Assembly: GCA_016785225.1 (NCBI GenBank)
Contig: JAFBJZ010000600.1
Coordinates: 558,001 to 622,000 of the forward strand
Length of the DNA stretch: 64,000 bases
Source of the DNA: Psettodes erumei
Lineage: Eukaryota > Chordata > Actinopteri > Pleuronectiformes > Psettodidae
Direction of reading: 5' to 3'
Under the pieces are notes generated by a model. The model was given only the letters and a program-made list of their open reading frames with translations, was not told the origin of the DNA and made no database searches. Shown one piece after another: positions 48,401 through 59,830 of the stretch (positions are counted from its first letter, which is position 1; every line of letters begins with the position of its first letter). The translations under genes and the position numbers were made by a program.

Positions 48401-51400
48401 GTTAAAAGCACTACTGATTTTGGGGGCACTAAGGGGCTGTAAAACAATCTGTAAACACAAAGTTGACCTTATTAAGAAGCGAATGTGTTAGCAAACAGTT
48501 CTCTAAATACACAAAGCAACATTAGCATTAACATTTGGAATCGTGTTTCTGGCCACCTGATGGATGTAAGTGCAATATTCATTCTCCTTTTTGCTCTGGT
48601 CTTCACCAACTCCCAAGGAAGATCTTTGTTACCAGCTGGTCGCTAACATTTCTAATTTTGCTTTTGGGGCTAGATAGGTAATGTACATTGGTTTAACAGC
48701 TTGTTTGTTAAATATAGCTGCCTGTTGCACTCAGGATTGGGACTAATGAAAGTCGTGCTACAGAACTATAGCATTAAAGCTGCAGGCCATGAACTATAAA
48801 GTCCAGTGGCAACTGTCTGACTATCAGTCAACAAGTGACCCCTTTCACATTACACATAGTTATGTGTCTTGTACAAAAACACTGACTGGTGCAGCTTTAC
48901 ATTAGATAGGTATTAGATATATTTCCGGATAATTCAGGAAATACATCTGCAGTCCATCCTAAGGTAACACCATATCATCTACATTTTGCAAATTCCATAT
49001 AATATGCAGCCTTTGTTATCAAGTGCTTCAGTGTTTTGAATTTTTTCCTTTAAACGTTTTTTATAATTAATTAAAAATCTTGACCTCTTGCTGTCCTCAC
49101 TCTTGAACTCCACCGTTCACCTTTTGCCAAGTTTGTTCAGTTGCTAAAATAGACACAAAAGCCGAGGTGCTACCTCTGGTGTGTGTGGTCTGCTGTAATT
49201 CAGGATGGTGCATCGCCCACGCACACACACAGAAAAACATTTTGGGATATGGCCACAGAGCAAGACGGTGTTTAGACTACCCACAATCCCCTCCTCCCGT
49301 CCACTGGGCTGCACATCTCCCGCGCTCAGAACATGGGCCAGTGCCCTCAGCATTGGGTTCCTCCCTGTGTGCTGCCTGTAAGACTGAGAACATTGTGAAA
49401 TGTTTACTGTCAGGATGAAAATAAATGTGCACAGGAGGACCTACAGTGAAATATTACAACCCTGAGAGAAAACCTTGATAAGAATGTAAATGGAGCAGTA
49501 GTAGACAAGGCTGTCAGCATACGGCGTCAGATCTTCAGCTGTTTACAGTGTATATTAAATATGTCTGCTGAACATTTTGTTCATTAAGGTTTTGTTAAAA
49601 GCTGTGAAAAATGTTGACAATGCCATTGAAACTCTCTCCAGAGAGGGGGAAATGTTTTTGTTATACCTACATATATCCTTATTATTTTAGACTTTTTTCC
49701 CCTTGGAAACTTTTCTGTGCTCTACTCAGATTTAATCAAAAAAAAAAAGATAGCTCAAGTCGACCCTGAAAAAATGGCTGATAGAGTATACATCTCTCAG
49801 GGCTGCAGTTATTATTGCGTCTACAATATATATTTCCATATCCTCTCTCCATCTTTCGGTTTTGGTCACATGATGGATTGATTATAGTGTGTAAAGACTG
49901 GGCAAACTTCCATCACACTGTCACCAGTTTCAAATAACCATACTGAAAAACCAGCAGTTTAAGCAGCAGCTTTTCTTGTTTTTTTAAGACAACGTATAGC
50001 AGTGCTTTTTGTTAGTGTTTCATATTCCTCACCTCAATCACTCATCCTCCTCAATACAAAAAGTGATAATGATGTACCTTGCTTCATAATGGGTGTGAAT
50101 GCATGTGTCCTCGCAGCTGGGGAAGGAAGGGTTACGTTGGTTGATGTGTCAGCTGAGGGAGGTGCTAACATGAGATTAAAAGGAAATCTGTGCAGGAGAA
50201 AGTCACATACTATAGATACATGTTAGACCTTATGTGTTGCTCAAAAGCCATAAATATATGTCAAGGGCTGAGTAGGCCTCTCTAATTGCTGTTTTTTTCT
50301 TCTTCAGTTGATTTACTTCACGAGACAAGGAGAGGCTTGTTTACCTGACCTGAGATCAGTGTGTGCAGTGTGTCAGTTGGAGAAAAGTGACCTCAGTGGA
50401 ACAGCTCAGAGGGGACACCTAAACACTTTAGAGAAACCTCACTCAGAAAGCTCTCCTTGTGTACAGGGCTAAGACATGGGCCAAAACAGGCCAAGAAAAA
50501 TTAGTCTTGAGCTGGAATTTAAAAAAAGATGAATTCCTCCAATAACACAACCCGAAACACAACTTGTAAAGGAAAACAAAAATGGGATGACAAGCATAAT
50601 TCTGGCAAACACTGTGTATTCAGCAAGCTACACCATGCAGTATAAGTTTATGCTTCTGCCTCCAGTTTGGTAAAAAAAAATATTTGAGAATAGTAGAGGG
50701 ACACAGTAGAACTGGCCTCGACGAGGAACCTGAAAAACTGTCTGGGCCAGTAATCTAACCCAGAGCTGTAATGTGTTTCTAATTTCTCATCTTTTTAACC
50801 AACCATTTCCACTTATTTATGGATTATTTAAAAGCCAGTAAAGTTATTTTAATAAGTTATTTCACAATGTAGCACCCCCCCAAAAAAAGGATGTTGCCCT
50901 ACACATGCTGTTTTGCTTCATGGATTTTTGGGGGACATTTGTGGAAGATAACTAAACACTTAACATTAGCCTCTAACTATGTGTATCTTTTATTTATCAT
51001 TATTATTATTGAACTCCAAATTATATCTTGGTATATATTCTACTCTATCTTTCTTCGTTTTACCTTGTTTAACTATGCTTTGCATGGTTATATGCTGCAT
51101 AGTGAACAGTGGATGTTATTGTTAGATTATTGCATAAATGTTTAGCTGTTTCCTGTCACCCTGGATCTTAAGAATGCTTGTTTTGGTGTTTTTAATGTTA
51201 CTTCATTGTCTACTGTCACTGTCCTTTGTTTGTAATAATGAGCCTGTTGATTAATTGGACTATTTCATTTAAAACATTTTTGAGAAGTCACAGTTGGAAA
51301 AGATAGGATATGAATGATAAAATTAATAATGGCTGAGTTCCATTTGGGTTCTTATTTTCAGGGTCCTGATTTTGCACATGCTGGCTCACTGTCACACTGT

Positions 51401-52425
51401 TGTGACTTATCAGGACACTTTTGGAGACATTATTAATGTTATTAGGAACTGTGCTTTTCCTACAATAACAAGTAAAAAGTCTGTTGTGAAAAAGATCTAT
51501 TAGATTTAGGGTGTCTTGCCAAAGGACTTCAGCAGAAAGCAAAACAGCTGGCTGATAGTGGCATATGTACAGACTGATTAATGTTCTTTGTCTTTGTAAG
51601 TAAGTTAATGAAATGATTCATTAGCCATTTATAAGGTCATTATCTACAACTTATAAACCCTTTCTACTTGTTATGCCTTTTTAGGTCATGGTTCCCAATA
51701 TTCTACAGAAGTTATCACTCACAGAATTTCCTATCGTCACTACTCACCAATTTATCTTGTAGGGGGAATTACTTACAGTTTCCTTTTAGAGCAGTAGCCC
51801 TGGATTTTCCACGGTTTAATGGTCTTTTTAAATGAGAAGACAGTGTTGTGTGTTCTCCTTAAAAATCATGTGCCGGCCACATGGACGCCGCGATGACATC
51901 ACCCCAGGGCGACACGACAACACCACGCTAAAAGGGCTTCATTCACAACTGCTGTTTAACTGGTGCTAAATAACGCCTGCGCAAGTTAAATAGAAGGTGT
52001 CTTCGCCACTGCAAGCTGTCCACAAACAGACGCAACCCCGCATTCATTTGCAAAGCATTATATATGGGTAGTTATTACAGTGGCGCATCCATCACTTGAA
52101 ATACAAAAGTAGGGAGAAGGGGATTAAGGAGAATGAGCTTGCCAGGCCAGATTTACCATGGAGGAGGAGGAGCGAGAATTTGTGGTGTTTGCAGAAGGAT
52201 GTGCTGCTTCATATGCTGGACAAGGCAGGATTATTGTTAAAGTGCTGCTATGGCTTGTGAGGACATGCCTTCACCCCTTTTCTTAACCGCAGACACACAC
52301 ATGCACATGCACACACACTGATTGAGGCTCAAGCACCCCTCCCCCCACATTTATCATCTTTCCCATTTTGCAATACACATAAGAACAGAAACAAACACAC
52401 CTCTCCTCTACTTTCCCCAACCTCA

Positions 52426-52462
52426 GTGTGTGTGTGTGTTTGGTGGGGGTGGGGGTGGGGGG
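52426..52462. repeat. (GT)n followed by G-run tract
   Basis: A GT dinucleotide tract (52426-52439) runs into three runs of five to six G separated by single T (52445-52462). Simple sequence, with possible quadruplex-forming character. Confidence 0.8.
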
Positions 52463-53270
52463 ACTACATATCAATGTGTGACATCACCTCTGAGTTGCAC
52501 CCGTTACCAAGGTGATGGAATTTTTTTTCTGGTTCTATTTTTGTGAAATAGAAACCGGGGGGAAAAAAGAGATCGGGCAAGGATCGCCATGTCCTTTTGC
52601 TCAAGGGCATCAGGTTAGAACCATTATGCAAATAGTCTGTCTGTCTATACATTTAGAATTATTACAGAGAGACAAATAATCACACTGAGGAAGTCTATTT
52701 TGGCTGCAGCTATCCATGTGCTGTCCATTAGCCTATTTGTAAATGTCCCCTTCATGTGCTGCAGTGCTGCAGTATTCTGCATAACTACTCCTTTGTACGG
52801 TGTCCCCTCAGCCTGCAGCAGCATTGGAGAAATAAAGGACTATGCAGAAAATAAATAGAACTGCATCGAATATGAAGTGATTTTACAGAGTTGTGGTTTG
52901 GGGAAAAATTGTGGGCATTTATGGCTGTGTGTGTTTGATAGATAAGGAGAGAGAGGAGAGGCTGAAAAGGAGACACAGAGAGAGTCTAGTCAAGTGTCTG
53001 CCGGCTGCATTTACAGAATAGCTCTTATCAGATGTGAGCAGTCGCAAAGTCAGACGGGAGGAAAAGACCATGCACACAGTCACTGTGCTAATCATGAAGG
53101 ATTGTTTCAGAGAAGAGAGTCAGCCAAACATCCCATGAGGCATCTGCCTTTCTCTGCAGAGTGCTTTTTTTTCTTATAATCGCAGGCTGACAGACTGGAG
53201 CTTGTGATCACTCATCACCGCAGCTCCACCAAGGAACAGGAAGCAAGGAGGATCCTCAAACACCACAGAG

Positions 53271-53668
53271 CTGCTTAAAAAATCTGAGCTCTGGGCAGGA
53301 GAGAGGACAGACATGCACAGGTGCTGCTAGAGGGAGAGCAAAGGGAGTGAGAACAGAGTAAGGGAGAGAAAGAAAGAGAGAGAGAGGGAGAAAGAAGAGG
53401 GGGGAGTGAGGGGAGGTGTAGGAGGAGACTTGACTTGCTTCAGAGGGGAATAGGAGCCGGAGAGCAATTCCAAAACAGCTGTCCGGCAGACGTCCCAGTC
53501 GACAGAAGTGCAGCCCCGAGGCAGAGACAGGAGGCAGGGCAGTGTCAACAAGCCACGGGAGCAGCACAGCAGCCACTGAACACACACATCAACCAGGGGA
53601 TTGCAGCATTCAGGAGAACACCAGCGATACCTGAGAAGGATCAGGCTCTCCCCACTGGAATATCTGAG
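53271..53668 (+). promoter_or_regulatory. cdc42ep3: Probable cdc42ep3 promoter and noncoding first exon
   Basis: A strong donor (TCTGAG/GTGAGTGAG, exon end 53668) lies 4.5 kb upstream of the single coding exon, preceded by a GA-rich tract (53326-53428) and a locally GC-richer, non-repetitive stretch. Human CDC42EP3 also has untranslated 5' exons. Start site unknown. A purine-rich tract just upstream of a start site is common in vertebrate promoters but not diagnostic. Confidence 0.4.
53326..53428. repeat. GA-rich purine tract
   Basis: About 100 bases of almost pure purine on the plus strand with GAGA and AAAG units, in the presumed cdc42ep3 promoter region. Confidence 0.8.
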
Positions 53669-56600
53669 GTGAGTGAGAGCAGCAACATGTTTTAGTTCAT
53701 ATACTTGTGGTCCAGTAATCTGAATAAGCGGATGGGATAATGTTGCTGCAGTTGACCTGCTGTCATGTTCAGCGTGTAGGTTTTTAATCAGAGTCTTCGT
53801 GAATGTCTGGAGCAGAATGCCACATTGCCTAGTAACAGTGATTCATGTGAAAGCGTGCATGGTAAGTTCAGTTTGTACGGGAACGTCTGTCCGGCTCTCA
53901 TACATGTAACACAAGAGCCAAACTGTTTGGAGCAACATGATATCCTCCCCTCTTTCCAAGAGAGACATTTTTAGTCCGACTACACGCTTAAGGCATGTTC
54001 CTCTAAAATGCAGAGTTGGTTTTGCCTTTATCTCTGGAGGGGAGCAGATTTGGAGGAGGTTTTCTTTATGGGTAAACTGGGAGGAAACCACTATTTTTTG
54101 TTTTGCCAGCATGTGTTGACATTCCCTTCATGTTTCATGTGCTTTGATTTGGCTTCCTGCTCATCTCTGCCAAGGATAACTCTGGCAAGTGCTGGCCATG
54201 CTTATGGGTGGCACAAGGGGAGCAAGAAAGAAAGACAGAATAAATACTCCACCCTGCTACTCACCCCAGTCCCAGTACTGCCACCAGGCCCCCGAAAGCA
54301 AGGCCTTTGCCTATAATTGAGGTTTTTTTATGTAACAAAAAGCTCAGTCTATTCTTTAAGGCTACCATTACACTCTGTGGTATGTGGATATGCTTTTTAT
54401 AACAGCCCCAAAGAGAGGGTCTTTCTGCTATTCAAAGACGTGATAGGAGTCAAGGCCACGGTTAGCTGTTAGACGGGGAGCATTCAGACACTTCAAACTT
54501 CTGTGAGGTTGCTTTGTAGACAGAGTTGGAGGAATGTGTCTCCTACGCGCCAATGATGTGACACTGACCACAACTCATAGAGCAGTGCAGGATAGTATGT
54601 TGTTTTTCAACAGCACCAATGTGTAACGTCAGCACAGTCATCTCATCATGAGAAGGAATATTTAGGGGGTGCACGGGTTCTATTTTAAAGAATGGGATAG
54701 TCATATCCAGGTCATATTTTGAACAGCTGCTCTCCTGGGTCTTTCTCTGTACGTCCCTCATCGCCAGCTCTACAGCAGTTTAGCTAATACTCCACTGTAA
54801 AGCATCATCAAATGTTGTTTAGACTACAGTAGGGTTTCACTGCCTCCAAGAATATACTGACCCAGTTATACCACACGTGACTTTTAGGTGTCTAGAAATA
54901 CCCAGACAAATCACGAGCCGTTAGTTTAATTACCAGATACCAACCCCATATTTATCTGCCCCACACTCAAACTTTCATCACCTCGCCCCCTCTGCTGCCC
55001 CCCCTCACTAGTAACTAACCCTCCTAGCACGAACCGATGAGGCAAAGCTCCATTTTTAAAGAGGCTGGAGTGGCTCCAGATCACTTCATGCCCAGACAGA
55101 TAGCTGTTGCTGACCCAATGACACAGCGGCTTTATCCTCTAGCTCCCATTATGACTGGGTGGCTGCTCAGTAAAGCAATTCTGAAAGGCAGGCACCATCA
55201 GATCCCCACTTCCCCAGAGGTGTAAACGAAACCTGCGGCCGCATTCTGCAGCGGCGGCGCCGCCTGGCTCGGACAGATTGACACGTGCCACGCCATCTCT
55301 TTTTGGAGCAGGTCCAAAAGGAGGCCTTGGCTTGGAGATAAAACAGAATACACCTGCTCACCTATTACCAGCCTACAAAGACACAAACGGATTTATTGGG
55401 TCAGCAGGCCATGAGGGGCGATCCTAGGATATCCTGAGCTGTAATTGATGAATTTCCTTTTCGGCCAACACAAGCTTATCTAACCTTGCCTACACTCTGG
55501 AGATATTCCACATGCGCTCAAATCAATGATGATTTACTCAATCTCTCATTAAATGAACCTTCATACTGGATGTGCAGCAGCTCCCTAAAAGATGGACATG
55601 AGGATATTGTTTTTCAAACTTTGCTGTTGGCCTCTGGAATTCCATTCATTTTGCCATATAAGCCAAACTGAGCACCAACAGGATGGCTGATATGAAGGTC
55701 AGAGCTTCAGGCTTTCACCATACCAGCTGACTTCTCACAGGCCACAAGTGTTGACCTTGGGCAGGATGCACAGCAGATGTCACCCCCATGAGAGCTGAGA
55801 GAGTTGGATTGCTCGTCTGCTCGAGGATTTCCTATAGGTTTTGTCAGCAGTATTGATTTTAACCAGCATTATCATCTATCATAATGCATGGGCTGTGTGT
55901 TTTCTCGTGCCATTGGAGAGCAGAGGGTCCACACAGACCAGACAGCTGTTATATTGTCATTCGGACAGACCAATAATCAATAGGTATGATTGATAGGAAG
56001 TGTTTCAGCCAGAAGTGCAGCGGGGACCGCCTGTTCTTGGGAAGAGTAAAACAAAAGCTAATACAGATATAGATATGTGCACTCAAAGCCCACAGGAAGC
56101 AGCTTTTGGCTTAATGGTGCATTTCTTTCGCTTCCTATCCAATATCCAAGCCCAGTTTCCCACTGCAGTGAGCATCAGCTGTCAAGGTCAGAAAGGACTG
56201 AGGTGCAGCAGCGAAAGGGAGAGATACTTAAAAAAAACAAGTGGGAGGAAGAGAAACGGAGGGAAAAAATAGAGAAAAACTTGAGCTTAACAAGTAAAGG
56301 ATTTTGCCCCCCTCAACTCTCCCCTTCATCAAACACTGCAGCACTCCTCTTCCCCTTTCATTCCTCTCCCCCACTATTAGCAAACAAACACGCTCTCCTC
56401 CGCACACATGGCCTGCATTCAAAACCGCTATCTCTCACGAGCGCAGTCAGGCACCTCGCACAAACACTCACACTCACACCGGCACTCGAATACACGAGGA
56501 CCCTCGGAGAGCAGTGTTGCCGTTCAACACACTCACACATGTTCTGCATCCCTCAGTGTTTGTCATGGCTATATATAGCCCCATAGTGCTTTCTGGGTGA

Positions 56601-57961
56601 AAGGTTTATTTGTGCTGTAATGGCATCCCCTAAAGGGAGACTTCATCTTGCACTCTTCATCCGACACAGTTTAATGAAAGTTGTGGCTTTCAAAAGGACG
56701 ACATCGATGCTGTGACACTTCTTCAAACAGACACAAGAATCCATGTTGAACATGTGGTGTCAGTGCACAGCTTTCCAGCCTGCGATTTGGACTCAAACAA
56801 GTGTCTGTCTCTCTGGCTCCACACTAATGTGCCTGCTGAATAAACATAGCCTACTTAAAGTGTCTCTGATAAGGCTGATGCAGTGCGTCGCTATGGAGTT
56901 GGTTGCAGCAGGAATGTGGATGTTTTCTCAGTGAAACCTTTTTTTTCGGGTGGAGGGGGTGGTGGACTTGACCGCCCAGGCACTTTTGTGCAGCGGTGCA
57001 CTCTGTCAGACGGTCACTGCTGACGGACCTCTCATAAGTAAATATGTCTATAAATGGGCAAGCTCTCTCCTCACTGGTGCTCTCTTCCACCCCCCACTCC
57101 CCATCACACACACTGTCAACTCCCTACCTCCGCAGAGTGTTTTTTTCCCCTTCTCTTCGGTTGCTATGTCATTTCAAACGGTCAAACCAATTCTCCCCTC
57201 TTTTTACATCCTACATTAGGCTGGCTGCCACCGTGGTGTAGTGGAAAAGCTCTGAGAGGCCAGCGTGCAATCAGGCACCTTTTTTTATTAAATCCAGTAC
57301 CCCCTTCATGTTTAACCATCCTGATGTATTGTGCAAGCGAGTAGGTATCTCTGCACTTATTAAATTCACCTCATCAAAGCCAAATCAATTCACAATCTGC
57401 ATCACCTTCTTTCTTAAGATCCTCTAACCCCTCGCTCTATCTCTCACACAATCCCCCTAAACCCCTTAAACCCCTTTCCTCCCTCTTTCTCCCCCCTGGT
57501 CCATCTCTCTCTCTATCTCTGTGCGTGTCTGTGCAGTAGTTCACTCCTAAAACAAGCTGCCCTGCTCTGATCCTACTAAAGTCCCCTTTTGCTTCTCCTC
57601 TCCCAATCTGCGGTCCAGCTGTTCCACATTAGCACATCTAGAGTTGTGGAGGCCAAAGGAGGCTCATGTGTGGAAATGTGAATAGAGCAGCAGAAAGCTT
57701 TATACCCAGGACTCATCCTCCTCTACTCTGGCTTTCAAACTCACCAGATGCAAGATGAGGATGAGGATTTTTTTTTTTTTGCAGGATAGAGACTTTATTT
57801 CTGGAATCTGTGTTGGTGACCAGATTTCACTTTCAGGAAAGTAGGATTCACGCTTTGGACCAGTGGCAGCAAACATCAAAGGGAACCTTTCTGGAAATCT
57901 GTCAATGAGTCCATGTTTTAAGGGAAATGCTGACATACTCTGTATTTGTCTCTGCTTTCAG
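53669..57961 (+). other. cdc42ep3: Presumed 5' intron of cdc42ep3
   Basis: Bounded by the donor at 53669 and the acceptor TCTGCTTTCAG ending at 57961. It has no coding exon, but several non-repetitive stretches. Notable are an isolated CpG-rich patch (55235-55264) and a MEF2-consensus palindrome (56567-56580). CT-rich tracts occur at about 57410-57530 and a T-run at 57768-57780. Confidence 0.45.
56567..56580. promoter_or_regulatory. MEF2-consensus palindrome
   Basis: GGCTATATATAGCC is a perfect 14-bp palindrome whose centre CTATATATAG (56569-56578) fits the MEF2 consensus CTAWWWWTAG. It lies in the presumed cdc42ep3 intron. A TATA-like reading is also possible. Confidence 0.35.
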
Positions 57962-58194
57962 GAAAGGGACCCTTTGACCTTTCTGCAGCACCAGACATCA
58001 CCAGTGCTGCTTGGAATCCTGTTTCCTAATCGATGCCGCAATTGCTGAAATTATTTTTGGAGTCCTGTCTGACCGGTGTGTTACTGAGAATGTAACCTGA
58101 GCCTTGCCCCATTGGAACTGTAACGTCCAGTAATTATAGAGCATTTCCGACTTTTCTATCCTGCATATCTGAGCTCTCCTCCGCAGTAACAGCC
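57962..58194 (+). other. cdc42ep3: cdc42ep3 5' untranslated part of the coding exon
   Basis: The acceptor TGTCTCTGCTTTCAG ends at 57961, so the exon may begin at 57962 and carry 233 bases of leader. A second acceptor (CTCTCCTCCGCAG ending 58186) would leave only eight bases before ATG. A third candidate after a T-run ends at 57784. Confidence 0.45.
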
Positions 58195-59274
58195 ATGCCA
58201 GCAAAAGCACCCATATACCTGAAACCCACCAATAATAAGAAGGGGAAAAAATGTCGCCTCAGAGATATGTTGTCCCCAGACATGATCAGTCCACCACTCG
58301 GGGACTTTCGCCACACAATCCACATTGGCAGGGGTGGGGAGAGAGACGCCTTTGGAGACATGTCTTTCCTCCAGGGAAAGTATGAGCTCCTACCAGGCAA
58401 AGGAGACATCCACCCTCAGTATGGCATCCAAAGTGAGTTTCTTCGAGCAAACAGCACAGGTGATGCTTCCTTTGCTGAGACTCCCTCTCCAGTACTCAAG
58501 AATGCAATCTCCCTCCCAACTATTGGTGGATGCCAGGCCCTCACCCTTCCTCTTATCTCTTCCACGGTGTTCCCCATGCCCCCAGAGCCACTGGAGGACA
58601 TCATGGGGCCTACAGCTTCCATGAAACCTGACAGCGCTGAGGAGGTTGAGATCCTGCATATGGATGCTCTGTTGTGCTCGATGGATGTCTTCAGCAGCGA
58701 GCCATCTTCTCCCTCCACAGATATCCAGTCCAAGCCTGACGTGCTCTTGGATCTGCTGGAAAACTCAGAAAAGTCCACCTCCAAAGCAGTTGCCAAAGCT
58801 AACAAAATAAACAAGAGTGAAAGCAGATTTGACAAGCCATCATCCTACTGTATCAATGGCCATGGCAAAAGCATCTACAAAGCTAATGGAAGCCTGAACA
58901 GCAACACAAGCACTGAGAGCTTTGGCAGCTTTGATGGTAAAGGGGACTTCCAAATCAAGACCTGCAATGGCAGTACAAGTCTCAATGGCAATGGCAACTG
59001 CAATGGTTATGGACACTTTAACAATGACATTACCCTGGGCTTAAAGCAGGAGCTCTCAAAATGCACCAGAGAGTGGGTGGATAGGGACAGTGGCGTGGAG
59101 GAGGGCCGCATCTGTGATTTTGAGTTTGAGTTTTCCAAGGAGAAGAGCACGTCGCAGGATTCCCTCACCCAGATCACGGGGTCATTCCTCTCCCTCGAAC
59201 TTGATCTGGGCCCATCCATCCTGGATGATGTGCTCAACATAATGGATAAACCCGCAGTGAAGAGCAGGCCTTGA
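58195..59274 (+). CDS. cdc42ep3: Cdc42 effector protein 3 (Borg2), single coding exon
   Basis: This encodes a cytoplasmic effector that binds GTP-loaded Cdc42 and remodels septin and actin filaments. The protein has 359 residues. The N-terminus MPAKAPIYLK and basic KKGKKCRLRD are followed by a complete CRIB motif at 31-45 (ISPPLGDFRHTIHIG: I31, S32, P34, F38, H40, H43, G45). FGDMSFLQGKYELLPG follows. Residues 96-112 (TPSPVLKNAISLPTIGG) probably correspond to the septin-binding BD3 segment of Borg proteins. The C-terminal 40 residues (SQDSLTQITGSFLSLELDLG, then PSILDDVLNIMD) are the conserved family end. The match to CDC42EP3 rather than other Borgs is close at both ends. Human CDC42EP3 has 254 residues; the extra length is a middle segment rich in Asn, Gly and Ser (about 215-280). 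The ATG is in good context (AGCCATGC) and begins the family N-terminus. It lies after possible acceptors at 57961 and 58186. Confidence 0.97.
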   Translation: MPAKAPIYLKPTNNKKGKKCRLRDMLSPDMISPPLGDFRHTIHIGRGGERDAFGDMSFLQGKYELLPGKGDIHPQYGIQSEFLRANSTGDASFAETPSPVLKNAISLPTIGGCQALTLPLISSTVFPMPPEPLEDIMGPTASMKPDSAEEVEILHMDALLCSMDVFSSEPSSPSTDIQSKPDVLLDLLENSEKSTSKAVAKANKINKSESRFDKPSSYCINGHGKSIYKANGSLNSNTSTESFGSFDGKGDFQIKTCNGSTSLNGNGNCNGYGHFNNDITLGLKQELSKCTREWVDRDSGVEEGRICDFEFEFSKEKSTSQDSLTQITGSFLSLELDLGPSILDDVLNIMDKPAVKSRP

Positions 59275-59830
59275 GCTGCGCTGAGGCCCCAGGAGGAGAA
59301 AGGGAATTTTTAAACTATAGCCATGAGGAGAGAAAGACTCACAAAGCAATCAAAATGGTGTCTGGATATATCATTAAGATGAAAATGAGCTACAATAGAC
59401 AGAGCTGCTTATGTTTTTATTGTCAAAACATATAACTATTCTAGCTTCTATGGAGTGTTGATTCTTCTATTATTTTTTTCCGTTTGCCATGCCAGCCGCA
59501 TGATTAGGATGCATGTGATAGTGAGTTACAGCTAAAACACAGCCATCGTGCCTTTGATTTTGAACTTCTGTAGAAATGCAACATGATAGATTTGTGTTTT
59601 GCTGACTTCCACAGTATGTACAAGATTACTTTGAGGTCCTTTGTTTTTTTACACGCTCAGTCTCTCCATGAACATATAGCATTTTGTGACTTTAAGTGTG
59701 GTTAACGAAGCACTGTTTTGTTTGTCACATAATTCATTTGCCACATGACTATTTCAAACAGCAGAACACTATGCATATTTGTGTTTTTAAAATTGTAACA
59801 CAAATAAATTAATTTTGTCCTATGCTGGCC
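59275..59830 (+). other. cdc42ep3: cdc42ep3 3' untranslated region
   Basis: AT-rich DNA without coding features leading to AATAAA at 59803-59808, giving a 3' UTR of roughly 550 bases. Confidence 0.6.
59803..59808 (+). terminator. cdc42ep3 polyadenylation signal (candidate)
   Basis: Canonical AATAAA, followed about 15 bases later by a TTTTGTCC stretch and further on by a T-run, a usual arrangement for a vertebrate cleavage site. Confidence 0.55.

Larger units (their letters stand above)
34751..53270. other. Gene-free interval between rmdn2 and cdc42ep3 (18.5 kb)
   Basis: No exon, RNA gene or intact mobile element is supported. It contains simple repeats, a decayed fish repeat (about 40100-40290), one strong CTCF-type site (39300-39317) and several non-repetitive stretches that could be regulatory. 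The longest open frame (36292-36708, 138 codons) is within chance expectation and resembles no family I know. Confidence 0.6.

Noticed and set aside
52276..52330. Imperfect CA-rich stretch considered as a separate microsatellite
   Set aside because: The CA units are interrupted by ATGC every few bases. Too irregular to list as a defined repeat.
53435..53695. 86-codon open frame over the presumed cdc42ep3 first exon
   Set aside because: It starts at TTG rather than ATG and runs through the donor at 53669. More likely an untranslated leader.
57225..57285. tRNA-like A-box (TGGTGTAGTGG)
   Set aside because: No matching B-box (GGTTCGANTCC) at the right distance and no acceptor-stem pairing.
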